A stretch of 25,892 nucleotides of DNA from Haplosporangium gracile (taxonomy: Eukaryota; Mortierellomycota; Mortierellomycetes; Mortierellales; Mortierellaceae): contig JAAAUF010000605.1 of NCBI GenBank assembly GCA_015499985.1, forward strand, positions 1 through 25,892, in the 5' to 3' direction. Positions within the stretch are counted from its first letter, which is position 1. Each line of letters starts with the position of its first letter. The notes below the pieces were generated by a model. It made no database searches and was not told where the DNA came from. It saw only the letters and a list, made by a program, of their open reading frames with translations. The position numbers and the translations under genes are program-made. Below are positions 7,605-17,329 of the stretch, one piece after another.

Positions 7605-10600
7605 TCAATAGTCTCCATGTTTCCTGCGGACGTAAAATAAGGTATATCCATGCTCTGACTATTAACGTCAAGGAACGGAAAGGAAAAAAGAAAAAAGAAA
7701 ATGTCAGTAAATATTTTTTTTTGTCACACTGGAAAGCAACAAGAAGTGAATAAGGAAAGGTCAAAGAAACATACCACGGCAACACTCTTGTCGCAGGGAG
7801 AGACGCGCGTGTCGTCAAAATTAGTCCAGCTGTTGGACGTCGTATCGCGCACACAGGCAGTGTAGTGACCACTGCTGACCTCGCCCGAATGATTCGACAC
7901 CGCATACAGATTATAGACCGCCGGCTCTACTGGACCCTGGCTCGCAGGTCGCTTGGGCAGGTACTTTGTCAGATCAAGATCTTCAATCGGGTACTGCACC
8001 ATCGCCTTGATCTTGTTCTTGAACGGTCCATCCGACGAGAATCGCTTCAATTGAATCAACAGCACATCCGGGAGTCGACTGATCGTCAATTGCTTGGACG
8101 CTTTGCGGGGCTTCTTGCAGTTGGGACAGTTCCATGCGTTGTCGCCTTCCATCAACTCGGGCTCCACAAACGCATTTAGGCACGACGTCAGTGTTTGAGG
8201 TTGACGACTGCTGGTCTTGGCCTTGACGGGCAATGTCAGATACATGAACGGGTTATACGTTGTCGAGGTCTTGCCACACTTGCTGCAGCAGAGTTGGCTC
8301 TTGTACTGCCCTTGGAAAATGTTGACAATGATCGAGCTGTCTCTCCGCAGGTACCGCTGCCACGCAATCTCGGACGCCTCAATTTCGGGCAGGGCCTCCA
8401 TCCGCGCCTCATCCGCCTCCGAACCTTCATCATCCGCACCAGGAGGGAGTAGCCTGGGTGCCAGCTTCAAATCCTCGTGCAGACCATCCAACAAGAACGA
8501 CAAAAACTCTTGCGAGTCGTGCTGTTCGTTTCCTTTGAACTGCGGAGCAAATCCACTAATTTCGTTTCGAAAGCCCGTTGGCGACACCAACGACTGCCCA
8601 CTCCACATGCTCCTGATCAATGTACAAAACGCGTCCGCCAAACGACCTTGAGACCCCAGGGGATTGGTGATGTTGATGTACCGCTTGAAACTGCCGTCCA
8701 TAAAGAAACGTGTTAACGGAGGTGTGGCGATCAGACACTGGATCACAGAGTTCATGTAACAGGTGTTGCCCAGGTTCGTCAGTCCTGCTTTGCCCAGCTG
8801 AGATCCTCCAATTTTGGAGAAACCTGATCCAAACTTGGTGTAGTCCTTGAGATCGTTCATGCCTGGGGGCTGAGGGAGCGGCCTCATCGGTCTGGGAGGA
8901 ACAGTTGGGCGGCTGGTCATGTTAGGCGCCGGTGCTGGCACATTAGGTCCAGACATCATGTTGCTGTTTGCAATAGCCGCCGATATGTTGGATCCAGAAA
9001 GAGGAATCTTGTCCGGGATAGGTGGTGATATTGCTGTAGGCGAGAAGGACTCCTTAGATCCAAATTGGTTCCAGTGGTTGTCGTATCTCGTCATGCGTCT
9101 CTGAAGCTGTCCAGGCGTAGTATCCTTGTTAGTTCCCATTCCATTCGAGGGGACGGCGGATCCAATGGTTTGACTGCCAGACTGCATCCACATATTAGGA
9201 TCTCCGAGACGCCCTGCAATTGATGAAACTCCTGGCTGCATGGGCGGGTAACTACCAGCAAAAGTCGAGTTGTTGTTGCCATTGATGGTATTGGATGAAC
9301 TGTTGTATCCCAGTTGGTTGGGCGGGAAAGATGAGGCATTGGTGTTGCTGTTAGGTGTTGCTCGAGGTGGGTATGCTTGATTGGGAACCTTCAATGGACT
9401 CGACACATTCCGTGGGTTGATCATCGACTGAGGGCTGTCTTCGCGATGAATCTAATATGAAATTATACTGACATTAGAAAGATACCCATACACATACCGA
9501 ACACCATGAGCGAGGAAGAAGAATCATTGTGAACTTACATAGTCCTCGATGTTGGCCAAAATTGCCTTGCCCTCAGTCCGACTGATGCCTCCTCCCCGAG
9601 CAACCTTTGTCAAGATAGCATAGGTTTGGTTAGGGCTTGTCGCCACAGGGGTCGTTCCAGGGTGGTATGTTCCATTCTGGCCTGTTGGATCCAAAGAAGG
9701 GGTAGGTGAAGGGTGAAGACTTTTGGCGCTGTCGACATCCCGTCCTTCCACCCAATCCATGCCAGCGCAGTCGAGCCATGCATCAAAACCGCCAATCAAC
9801 AACACGGGTCTCCTCGAAAGCGGTTTCTCAAACTCCAAGTCATGAAGAGCACGGAATAAAGTAGTGAGGGTTGGCGAATGCTCCTTTTCCTGAGAGTTTT
9901 GATCGTAGTAGATGACAAGATCAAATGACGCCCTGTCTGCGAACAATTGTCGTTCTTCTGATGGGTTGTTGAATAGTCCCTGCTCTGCGATCACCTTGGC
10001 CGACACTCTGCAAGTACAAAGAAGCAACTATTAGAAAAGGTGTGATATCGAACTGCAAACCACAGGCGACCCTTATAACGAACTATAATGACTTACCCGT
10101 CTCTGAGTGCCAATGGCTCAACATTCACGATCGACCTGGTCTTGATCTTGGCACTCTTGTATTGCACCTGCATACGGACATCGATCAGAAGTAGCGAAGG
10201 GGGCTTTGGTTGGCGGAAATAGTCTAAAAGTCGCTGTGGTTTGATTGACAGCGGAATCTTATACTCTCCATTCGTATTGGTTGCAGTGGAAGTGGTGGAT
10301 GTATTAGATTGGGCAGAGGCCGGGGGAGGTGGTTTAGAGTCAGTACCTCCAAAAGGCATAGTTGCTGGTGCTGAGGCCGGAGATACTGGTGTGAGTGCCG
10401 TCCTGGGCACAGGGACAGGGCTGGTGGTCGCCTGAGAGAACGACGACGATGCTGAAGGCTGTGTAAAGGGAATGGGTCCTGCTGAGAATGGTATAAGAGG
10501 CGTTGTGGAGGGCATGACTGCAGTTCCTTGGATGGAATTCATTGGAATCGAAGTGGGCTGTGGATAGAATGGCTCCGACAAAGGCTGTGACGAGGATCCA

Positions 10601-12168
10601 TACATCGTTGGCTGTAAGGGTTTGTAAGAGGCGAGTGAAGTTGTTGGCGGGATCGATGACGTTCCACTCAACGAAAATGAGAGTCCGTTGAACTGTCCTT
10701 GTAACGAATTTGGAAACGAATTGGGTGGAGTAGGTGGCGGGGCCGCTGAAAGATGACCAACTAAGGGCATTGGTGGAGCTGAAGATGATGCGTTGGCGAA
10801 CGCCGACGCGGCTGTAAACGGTGCTTGGCCGTCATGTTGAGACGATGAAAGAAACTTTGGTTTGTTGGGGAGGGGTGGTGGTTTCGGCCGACTGGCTTTT
10901 GCTGCTGCTGCCAATGCTGACGCCTCAGTGACTTGAATGCTCTCATACTTTGCCTGCAAAAGGTCCCTGATTTTTTCCGTGTCTGAAATCAATTCCTCGA
11001 CTCTCTAAAGAGAAATAAATGGTACACGGATCAGTATTCATCACCAACAATTTGGAACGTGCAGACTCCCTCGAGAAATGTAGCCAAATATGTGTATTAG
11101 GATAGGTACCTTCCTAGTCGCCACGTATTCTGAATCGTTTTTATGCTTTTCAAAGTCTTTGGCTTGAGTGACGATTTCAACCATAATCCTAAAAATGAAA
11201 AAGAATATGATAGAAAAGAGACCGTGTCAGCATCTGAGCGTCAAAGTTGCAATACAGAGAGAAAAGAGGGTACTGGTGCCACTAAGTCATCATCGATGAT
11301 CTCAACACAGCATTCTTATTTTTCACTCGTGTCCGAATATTCCTCTCTTATCCAAAACATTCCCAGCATTTCCCAGTGGTGTCTAGCTTTCCATTTGCCA
11401 CGCCCACATTGCATGTCGTTTGTGTCCTTGTTCTGTATTTCTGTTCCTGTTTGACGTATGACGTTTGTCCTTATTTTTTTTCGGATGATATCCAGCGTCA
11501 TTCTTTGAATGTGCCCATCCCTTTCCCCCTGTTGTGATCAGCGGACTCACGTTGTAGCCTTGAGGTAATTGACAAACGCTCCTTCCATGTCTCCTTTGAC
11601 CCGTGCCGTATCAGCCTACATCAAAGTTTAAAAAGTGCAAAAAAAGACGAGAAAAAAAGGCTTCATGTTAATAAACGGACACAATTTGTTCCTGATAGGA
11701 CCGACTGTCAAAACAGATTCTGCAATCCGTTTCCTTGTCTAGGGCTGGACTTGATCATGTTCCATCCTGTTTAAAAGTGTCTTTAAAAAGAGAGAGTATG
11801 TATGTTGGACTCGGTTCTTGACTCACGGTCAGTCGACAGTGTCAAAGCACACAAAGGCTGTAGTGTTTTTGCTGTCTTCCTGGAATGTCATAAGGTATGA
11901 CTCGACTGACTTCCAATTCCTTTTTGCTGTTTGTGTCGTTGTGTTGCTGTCACATCGCACGAGAGTTAGCATGTGCATGCGCGTGTGAGTCTTTAAAAGA
12001 AAGATGAAGAGAAAGAGTACTTACAAGGTTCAGGATGGAATTAGCTGAGCGGACATAGTTGCGAAAGGTGAACTTTGCGTCGTACTGGACCTTTGAGGCC
12101 TCGACGAGGCTCTTGATCTTTTCTGTAGGGGAGTCGAGGACGTTGGTTGTAGAGGTATAAGGTAGCAT
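7605..12168 (-). CDS. DOA4: Ubiquitin carboxyl-terminal hydrolase, Doa4/USP8 type (helical N terminus, rhodanese, USP), seven exons
   Basis: Exons in gene order: 12168-12025, 11615-11551, 11188-11110, 11004-10097, 10007-9539, 9451-7775 and 7658-7605, giving 1131 residues, close to human USP8. All six introns have GT-AG ends and keep phase. Residues 1-115 are helical and resemble the MIT/USP8 dimerisation region (block ADTARVKGDMEGAFVNYLKA). A Ser/Pro-rich linker follows with PPPLPNKP, an SH3-type ligand. A rhodanese-like domain spans roughly 350-555. The USP domain starts near 775: Cys box GLTNLGNTCYMNS with Cys786, two CxxC zinc pairs (CSKC, CPNC), His1084 in GHYTAC, and the FDD acid at 1101-1102. 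The family removes ubiquitin from cargo at endosomes and recycles ubiquitin. The 17-codon last exon restores the conserved YTLFYVRR end. The start is ATG 12168 (A at -3); the longer frame begins with GTG. Yeast Ubp5 or Ubp7 are possible alternative orthologues. Confidence 0.93.
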
Positions 12169-12433
12169 TGTTGAAGGGGAAGAGGGGCGAGAGAGGGGAT
12201 GAAGGTGCGAAGTTGAGAGTTTGCGCACAATGGGCTAGGTGAGCTCTTATTGGTGGCAAAGTGGGTGGTGTCGTACTGTAGTAGGGGTGGTGGAGGTGGT
12301 GGAGGTGGTATGGTAGGTGATGGTGAAGGAAGGAATGTGAGAGAATGCGAGAAAAGGAACGGGAAGAGGAAAGAAAGGAGAGTGGATAAAAGAAAAGAGA
12401 AGGTGGGAAGAAAGCAAGGCTAAGGGAAAAAGA

Positions 12434-12507
12434 ATTAGAAAAAAGAAAAAAAGAAAAAAAGAAAAAAAGAAAAAAGAAAAAAGAAAAAAGAAAAAAGAAA
12501 AAAAAAG
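12434..12507. repeat. Polypurine A(n)G tract
   Basis: On the + strand this interval is almost wholly A and G, with units of five to eight A followed by G repeated about ten times, after a single AATT interruption just upstream. On the minus strand it is a T/C tract about 270 to 340 bases upstream of the ubiquitin protease ATG. Such strand-biased tracts are common in promoters of this window and are prone to length change. Confidence 0.75.
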
Positions 12508-12800
12508 ACACGCCAAAAAAAAAAGCCCTATCATTTGCCCTTGCACTCGTCTTCGCAATGCCGCATCAAATCGAAAAACAAAGGACAGTTGTGGAGCACG
12601 TCCGGAGAGATGCAAACACATCCCCTCCACTCTAAAAGATATAATAATAACAACCATACCAAAACGGGTCAACAACAGCTCTGACCCATGAGGGGTGTCA
12701 TACCATACTATACCATAGTTTTCTTCAGGGGCATGGAGAGAAAAGGGCAAACATGATCGATATTGCGCTGCAAAAATATTCATTCGCATCGCCTTTTGAG

Positions 12801-12806
12801 TTTATT
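12801..12806 (-). terminator. Candidate polyadenylation signal of AIP1
   Basis: TTTATT on the + strand reads AATAAA on the minus strand, 33 bases after the AIP1 stop codon. Spacing fits a fungal poly(A) signal, though no transcript end is known. Confidence 0.4.
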
Positions 12807-12838
12807 TTTGCGTGTGTACAATACAATAAAGAAACGAT

Positions 12839-15481
12839 TTAGTGGTGGGTTAACTTCCAGGTCTTGACACAGGCGTCAGCTCCAGCAGTGGCAATCGTGG
12901 TCTCGTCAATGAAACCAACTCCGGTAACACTCTGGCTGTGCGCGTTGGCAATCTTGATCTTCTTCATCGTCTTCTCGAGACTCCACACAAAGACATTGGT
13001 ATCGAGCGACCCACTCACAGCATAGTTGCCACTGGGCGACCACTGGATCGAGTTGACACGCGCAGTGTGGAACACCCAGTGCGAAATCGTCGTCTCGCCC
13101 GTGGCAGTATCGTAGACATAGATCTTGCCAGCACTGTCACCGGCCGCCAGTAGCTTGCCCTCGGGGTGGAACGAGAGCGACGTGATCGCGCCCTTATTGT
13201 TACTCGACGTATGAACAGCCTTCAGCTTGGTGCCATCCAGACTCATCACATACACCTTGGCATCCTGGGCACCAATCGCCACAGCCGTTCCCTGGGGGTT
13301 GATTGCAACCGATGTGACACTGTATCCGACAGCCAACGAGTCGACCTTCTTGCCGCCCTGGATGATCTGGACTTCATTCTCGGTCGCGACCACAACGGTT
13401 TGATCGTCGCTTGAGGAGACGCTCTTGGGAAGACCGCTGATCGAGACCACAGAGACCTCGTTGAGGTTCTTGACGTTCGAGATCCTGACAGTGTCGTCCA
13501 TACCGGCCGAAACAAACTGAGCGCCATTGTTGACGATCTGCATGACCTGGTTACCGTGGCTGGCCTCGTTCAGGAGTGTGGCCTTGCCGGTGTTCTCTTC
13601 CCAGGACATGACCCGGCCTTCGTAACTGCCCGACAAGAACGTCTTCTTGTCCTCCGAGATTGTGAAAGCAGTAATGGCCTTTTGATGACCCTATTTGTGC
13701 AAATTTGAATTTTAGATTGTTTACCTGTGAGTACTCTTTTGCAAGTATCACGAGCGAAAAAAAGGACAAAAACAGGGGTCATCTTTCTCACCTGGATCAC
13801 ACGGGATGCCTTGCTGGTGCTGGGGTCAAGGTAGTTAAGGTCACCCGACAAGGACAAACTGACCAAGTTGTCTCCCTTCCAGATGTTTCCAACCTGCTGT
13901 CCGAGGAAGTTGGATCTAGCGTCAGCAAGGTCGAAAGTGCTAACAGCAGAGAATAGCATAGTGAAAGGTGATGTCAGCTCCCATTCGAGAAAACATGCAA
14001 CGAGTACCATCAAACAAGGTCCAGCTGTGACTAAAGACTTACTTGACGACACTGGAAGCCTCAACGTCCCAGATCTTGGCAGTCTGATCTGCAGAGGAGG
14101 TCAAGATGCGAGAGCTGTCTGCAGACCAGGAGAGGGCAAAGATACCACCAGTGTGTCCATGCTCTGCAGCAGACAGCTCCTTGATCTTGTCTCCCGTTTT
14201 AGCGTCATAAAGGAAAATCTAGTACATATTGACAACAAAGATGTGAGTTCGCACCCCATTTCCGACAAGAATGAAATGCGTGCAGCAGCAGCCAATTCAG
14301 ACTTGACGCTACCTTTCCGTCGGATCCGACCGAGGCAAACATGTCTCCGTTGGTGCTAAACTTGACCTCCTGAACAAAGCGGGTGTGGTCTGAGATGGTC
14401 TTGTTGAAAACAAAGGGGACGCCGTGGGAAAATACAAGAGTGTTGTCGTCGCCTCCAGTGACGGCACGGAAGGGACGGGTCTGGCGAATGGCGACCGTGT
14501 TGACAACCTTGGAGTGGCCCATGATTTCTCCGCAAGAGGATCCAGTATCGGCCAAGAAGGCATGTCCGAACCTGAAGAAGATTTTAGTTGATACGGCGAA
14601 AAAGAGAACAAGAAAAGGTCAACTTCCATCGTTGTGAATACAAGATGCGGTACAATGTACTATGTTTTTTAAGCACAGCATAGAATATGACGTACTTTTC
14701 CTTTCCGTCGCCGACAGCGACGATGCGCTTGCTCTCACCGTCCCATGCAATGTCATTGACGCGTCCACCGATGGCCTATTTTGCGTTAAAGAATAACGGT
14801 ATCAGCAGACTGTTGATTTTCCCTGAAAATCATAGCGCGGAATGTATCGTTCTTTCGACTTACGCGGCTCTCCAACTTGAGGACCTGCTCCTCGCCAACA
14901 GTGTCCCACACTCTCACATTGCCTCTCTCATCTATTGTGAACGGCCATAACAAAGTTGAAAACATGTTAAGAGAGTCTCCAATTGAGCCGAAATAAAGCT
15001 GTCGAGTACGCTTGTAGGAGCGTCTGTCTTTACCTCCGGAGGCGATGTAGTATCCTGAAGGAGCATACTTGGCGACGGTGACATTGGACGAGTGCTGGGT
15101 ATACTCCTTGGCAATGTGAGGTTTCTATTACAAGCAATTGGAGGGGGAGTGAGCGAGACTTGATTGTACAAAGGAAAAAGATTTGAGAAAGAAGTGATGA
15201 GGCCATTTTAAATATCGAGCCATCTCACGTACCCCGAGGTTGCGGATGTAGACGGACTTGCCGTTTGTGTAGAGGATGTTTTCACCTTTAGAATCGGCGT
15301 CCAAGTGGACAGCCTGGCCACGGGTAGCCAAAGGAGAGCAGGCAAAGATGGATGCTATGATAAAAGAAGTGTCAGTTGTTTGTTGGCGTCAGGATTGTTT
15401 GACGTTTAGTCCAGTTTTGTTCCTGAAAGAAACTGAAAAGACGCGAGTTGGAGTATGACACCTACAGCGGACCGCAGACAT
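12839..15481 (-). CDS. AIP1: Actin-interacting protein 1 (WD40 repeat protein, WDR1 family), nine exons
   Basis: Exons in gene order: 15481-15466, 15354-15233, 15124-15034, 14931-14864, 14775-14696, 14571-14313, 14218-14043, 13939-13792 and 13690-12839. They encode 603 residues, matching yeast Aip1 (about 615) and human WDR1 (606). All eight introns are GT-AG and every junction keeps phase. The start ([11 protein letters not shown], then [13 protein letters not shown]) is the family hallmark. WD-type endings recur: VRVWD near residue 90, AKIWDVE near 265, FVWSLE and VKTWKL at the C terminus, consistent with two seven-bladed propellers. Aip1 works with cofilin to disassemble actin filaments and caps barbed ends in cortical patches. 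The first exon carries only 16 coding bases. The gene is divergent from the Nnf1-like gene 309 bases away. Identity is strong because the full length aligns with the family plan. Confidence 0.95.
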
Positions 15482-15790
15482 GATGATGATGCGCGAGGGA
15501 AGTAGAGGGAGACTGAAAAAAGAAAGAAAAAAAAGTGAAGGGTGAAGAGTGGAAGGTGAAGGTTTGTGTGAATGAATTAGGAAAAGAGAAGAAAAAAGTA
15601 TAAAAAAGTGCCACTCGCTTTTTTAGACATGAACGATGAACAAAAACGACACTGCACCAGCAACTCTCAAGGACGGAAGCAAAGACGGTCACTTTCCCTT
15701 ATTTTTGTCGCGCACAAAAAAATCATTTTTGGAAACAACACCCGCCTGCTCATACATCAACACTCACACAAGTAGGACAAGGACGCGACA
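15482..15790. promoter_or_regulatory. Shared divergent promoter between AIP1 and the Nnf1-like gene
   Basis: Only 309 bases separate the two start codons, so both genes must draw their core promoters from this stretch. The AIP1 side is A/G-rich on the + strand (C/T-rich in the AIP1 sense direction), with GTGAAG/GGTGAAG words around 15535-15560. The Nnf1 side has ACAA-rich sequence just before the ATG. No TATA box or known motif stands out. Confidence 0.5.
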
Positions 15791-16835
15791 ATGGACATGG
15801 AACTGGTACACAGCAACACCGAGGTCGACGTAATGAGAGAAGAGCCAGAGCCAGAACCAGAGGTCGAAGCAGAGCCAGCGGAAGAAGGTCCTCGCATGAC
15901 CCGTCTGCGCGGGATCCTCTCAAAGTCCCTCCAGGAGACCCTCAAGGCCTGCAATTATAACGCCATCCAGGAATGCTTCCCCGTCCTTGCCACAACCAAC
16001 CCTGACGAACTCCATGAGGCACACGAGAAAGTCTGTCAGTTCCTTAAAGTTGAAGTCGAGGTTTGTTTATACTCTAAGGCGAATCCGCCTTGAAGCACTT
16101 TTTTTTTGCGTGCCTATTTAATAATAATGTTATTATTGTCATCCTATTTACCACCCTAGAATGAATTTGGTCAGATCATCGAGGAGCGGAATGTTATTTT
16201 CAAGTTGAACGGACTCGACAGACTTATCGCAGACGCCAAAGCAAAAGGAATCACAGCTGGATCACGAACCATTTTGGACCTGTAAGTCCACTTCTACCTT
16301 CCTGATCTACTTTTTCTTTAAGGCTAGATCCTTCGATGAAGACACTAACGGCTATTCTCATTCACCAAAGGTCTCCGGATGTTGTCGTGAGGGCGCGCAC
16401 AGTGCCAACAAAGGAAGCTGAAATTGAACGACTCAAGGCAGAGCTGGAACAAGTAAGTTCATACCGAACCGATCATCAACTAACGACTATTGTGAACTCT
16501 CCGTGGGGTCAACCTACTGACGTTCTATTCCGTGTCTTCAATTGCTAATCAGGTTCGACAGGACAACCGGAGACTCGGTAGTGCACTCACTCACGCAAAG
16601 GCAGAACACACCGCCATCAAATTTGAAATCCTGGAATCCTATAATCAATTTCAAGAGGTAACATTTTAGCTCAATGATACATTGGCTACTGCTCAATAAC
16701 CTGTGCCAATCGGCTCATCCCTCTTGTTCCACCTTGCTTCCGTATGAATAGGGTACCAAAATTGCATCGCACATCCCGATCAACGATATGGAGGAGCTGA
16801 TGGACGATGCTTTGCCGCACATTCAGGAACCATAG
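15791..16835 (+). CDS. NNF1: Nnf1/PMF1-like subunit of the Mis12/MIND kinetochore complex, five exons
   Basis: Exons 15791-16060, 16160-16281, 16371-16452, 16553-16657 and 16752-16835 give 220 residues, near yeast Nnf1 (about 201) and human PMF1 (about 205). All introns are GT-AG and about 90-100 bases long. The protein starts with an acidic Pro-Glu run (residues 17-32). An Nnf1-type helical domain follows: RLRGILSKSLQETL, ECFP at 61-64, then EERNVIFKLNGLDRLIADAK at about 98-117, which matches the family pattern of a charged helix with LN.LD. The second half (EAEIERLKAELEQ onward) is a coiled coil, as expected for a rod-shaped MIND subunit. In this family the protein helps link centromeric chromatin to Ndc80 and microtubules. 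The first of two close ATGs (15791, 15797) is chosen. Identity rests on pattern and length and is less certain than for the enzymes. Confidence 0.83.
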
Positions 16836-17329
16836 CAAACATGACCGCTCGGAGCTCAGAAATGGACTCAACGACTTTGAAAAAATGACAACAAAAATCC
16901 ACGTTTGCCACGTCGCTCGTTTTTCGTTGCTGAAATTTGAGATTCTGTGGAGGTAGAGAGTCAATCTTGCTCCCAATCGCTGCTGTCACGACAGGGAACT
17001 CCGTGCTTCTGTGTACCAGTCGGCCATAGTATTGTCGCTGCAGCGAGCGAACTCAATTTGCACCATAGAAACAGACTGCACACCCTTGCGCCCACTTTTT
17101 TTCCCATGTTTGGCGGTTAAAATAAAAAAAACGATTCCACGTGACGATTGATTTGTTAGGACTGTTGTTGAGTGTATATTTTTGTTTTCACAAGTCTGTT
17201 CTTATCCAAGCAAACAACGACTCTTCCTTCTTCTCTCCTTTCTCCTTCCCCCTCTCTCTCTTCTTCACCCATTAATCACCCAAAACCTCACTCACCATAA
17301 CCTCCAACCAACATCAATCGATCTATACC
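16836..17329 (+). promoter_or_regulatory. Nnf1-like gene 3' region and promoter of the ZFC3H1/Red1-like gene
   Basis: A 494-base spacer between tandem + strand genes. The first part is mixed sequence without a poly(A) consensus. A CACGTG E-box lies at 17138-17143, and the last 130 bases form a C/T-rich leader ending in ACC before the ATG at 17330. The small open frames on both strands have no protein-like character. Confidence 0.45.
17138..17143. promoter_or_regulatory. CACGTG E-box upstream of the ZFC3H1/Red1-like gene
   Basis: The sequence CCACGTGACG contains the palindromic CACGTG core overlapping a TGACG half-site, 187 bases before the start codon. The same core occurs before APRT at a similar distance. 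Binding by a Cbf1/Pho4-like bHLH factor is inference. Confidence 0.4.

Larger units (their letters stand above)
12169..12838 (-). promoter_or_regulatory. Promoter of the ubiquitin protease gene and 3' end of AIP1
   Basis: A 670-base spacer between two genes on the minus strand. Read on the minus strand it holds a likely AIP1 poly(A) signal near 12801-12806, then mixed sequence, then a long T/C-rich run (the complement of 12434-12507) and a C/T-rich leader down to the ubiquitin protease ATG. Long Phe- and Ser-rich open frames here only reflect the T/C runs. No gene is seen. Confidence 0.45.

Noticed and set aside
12169..12228. Twenty-codon N-terminal extension of the ubiquitin protease
   Set aside because: The extended frame starts with GTG, not ATG. 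The ATG at 12168 has a good context (A at -3) and begins the conserved helical region soon after.
12041..12511. Open frame on the minus strand rich in Phe and Ser
   Set aside because: It is a translation of the T/C tract opposite the purine repeat. Its 3' part is the true first exon of the ubiquitin protease read in the wrong frame.
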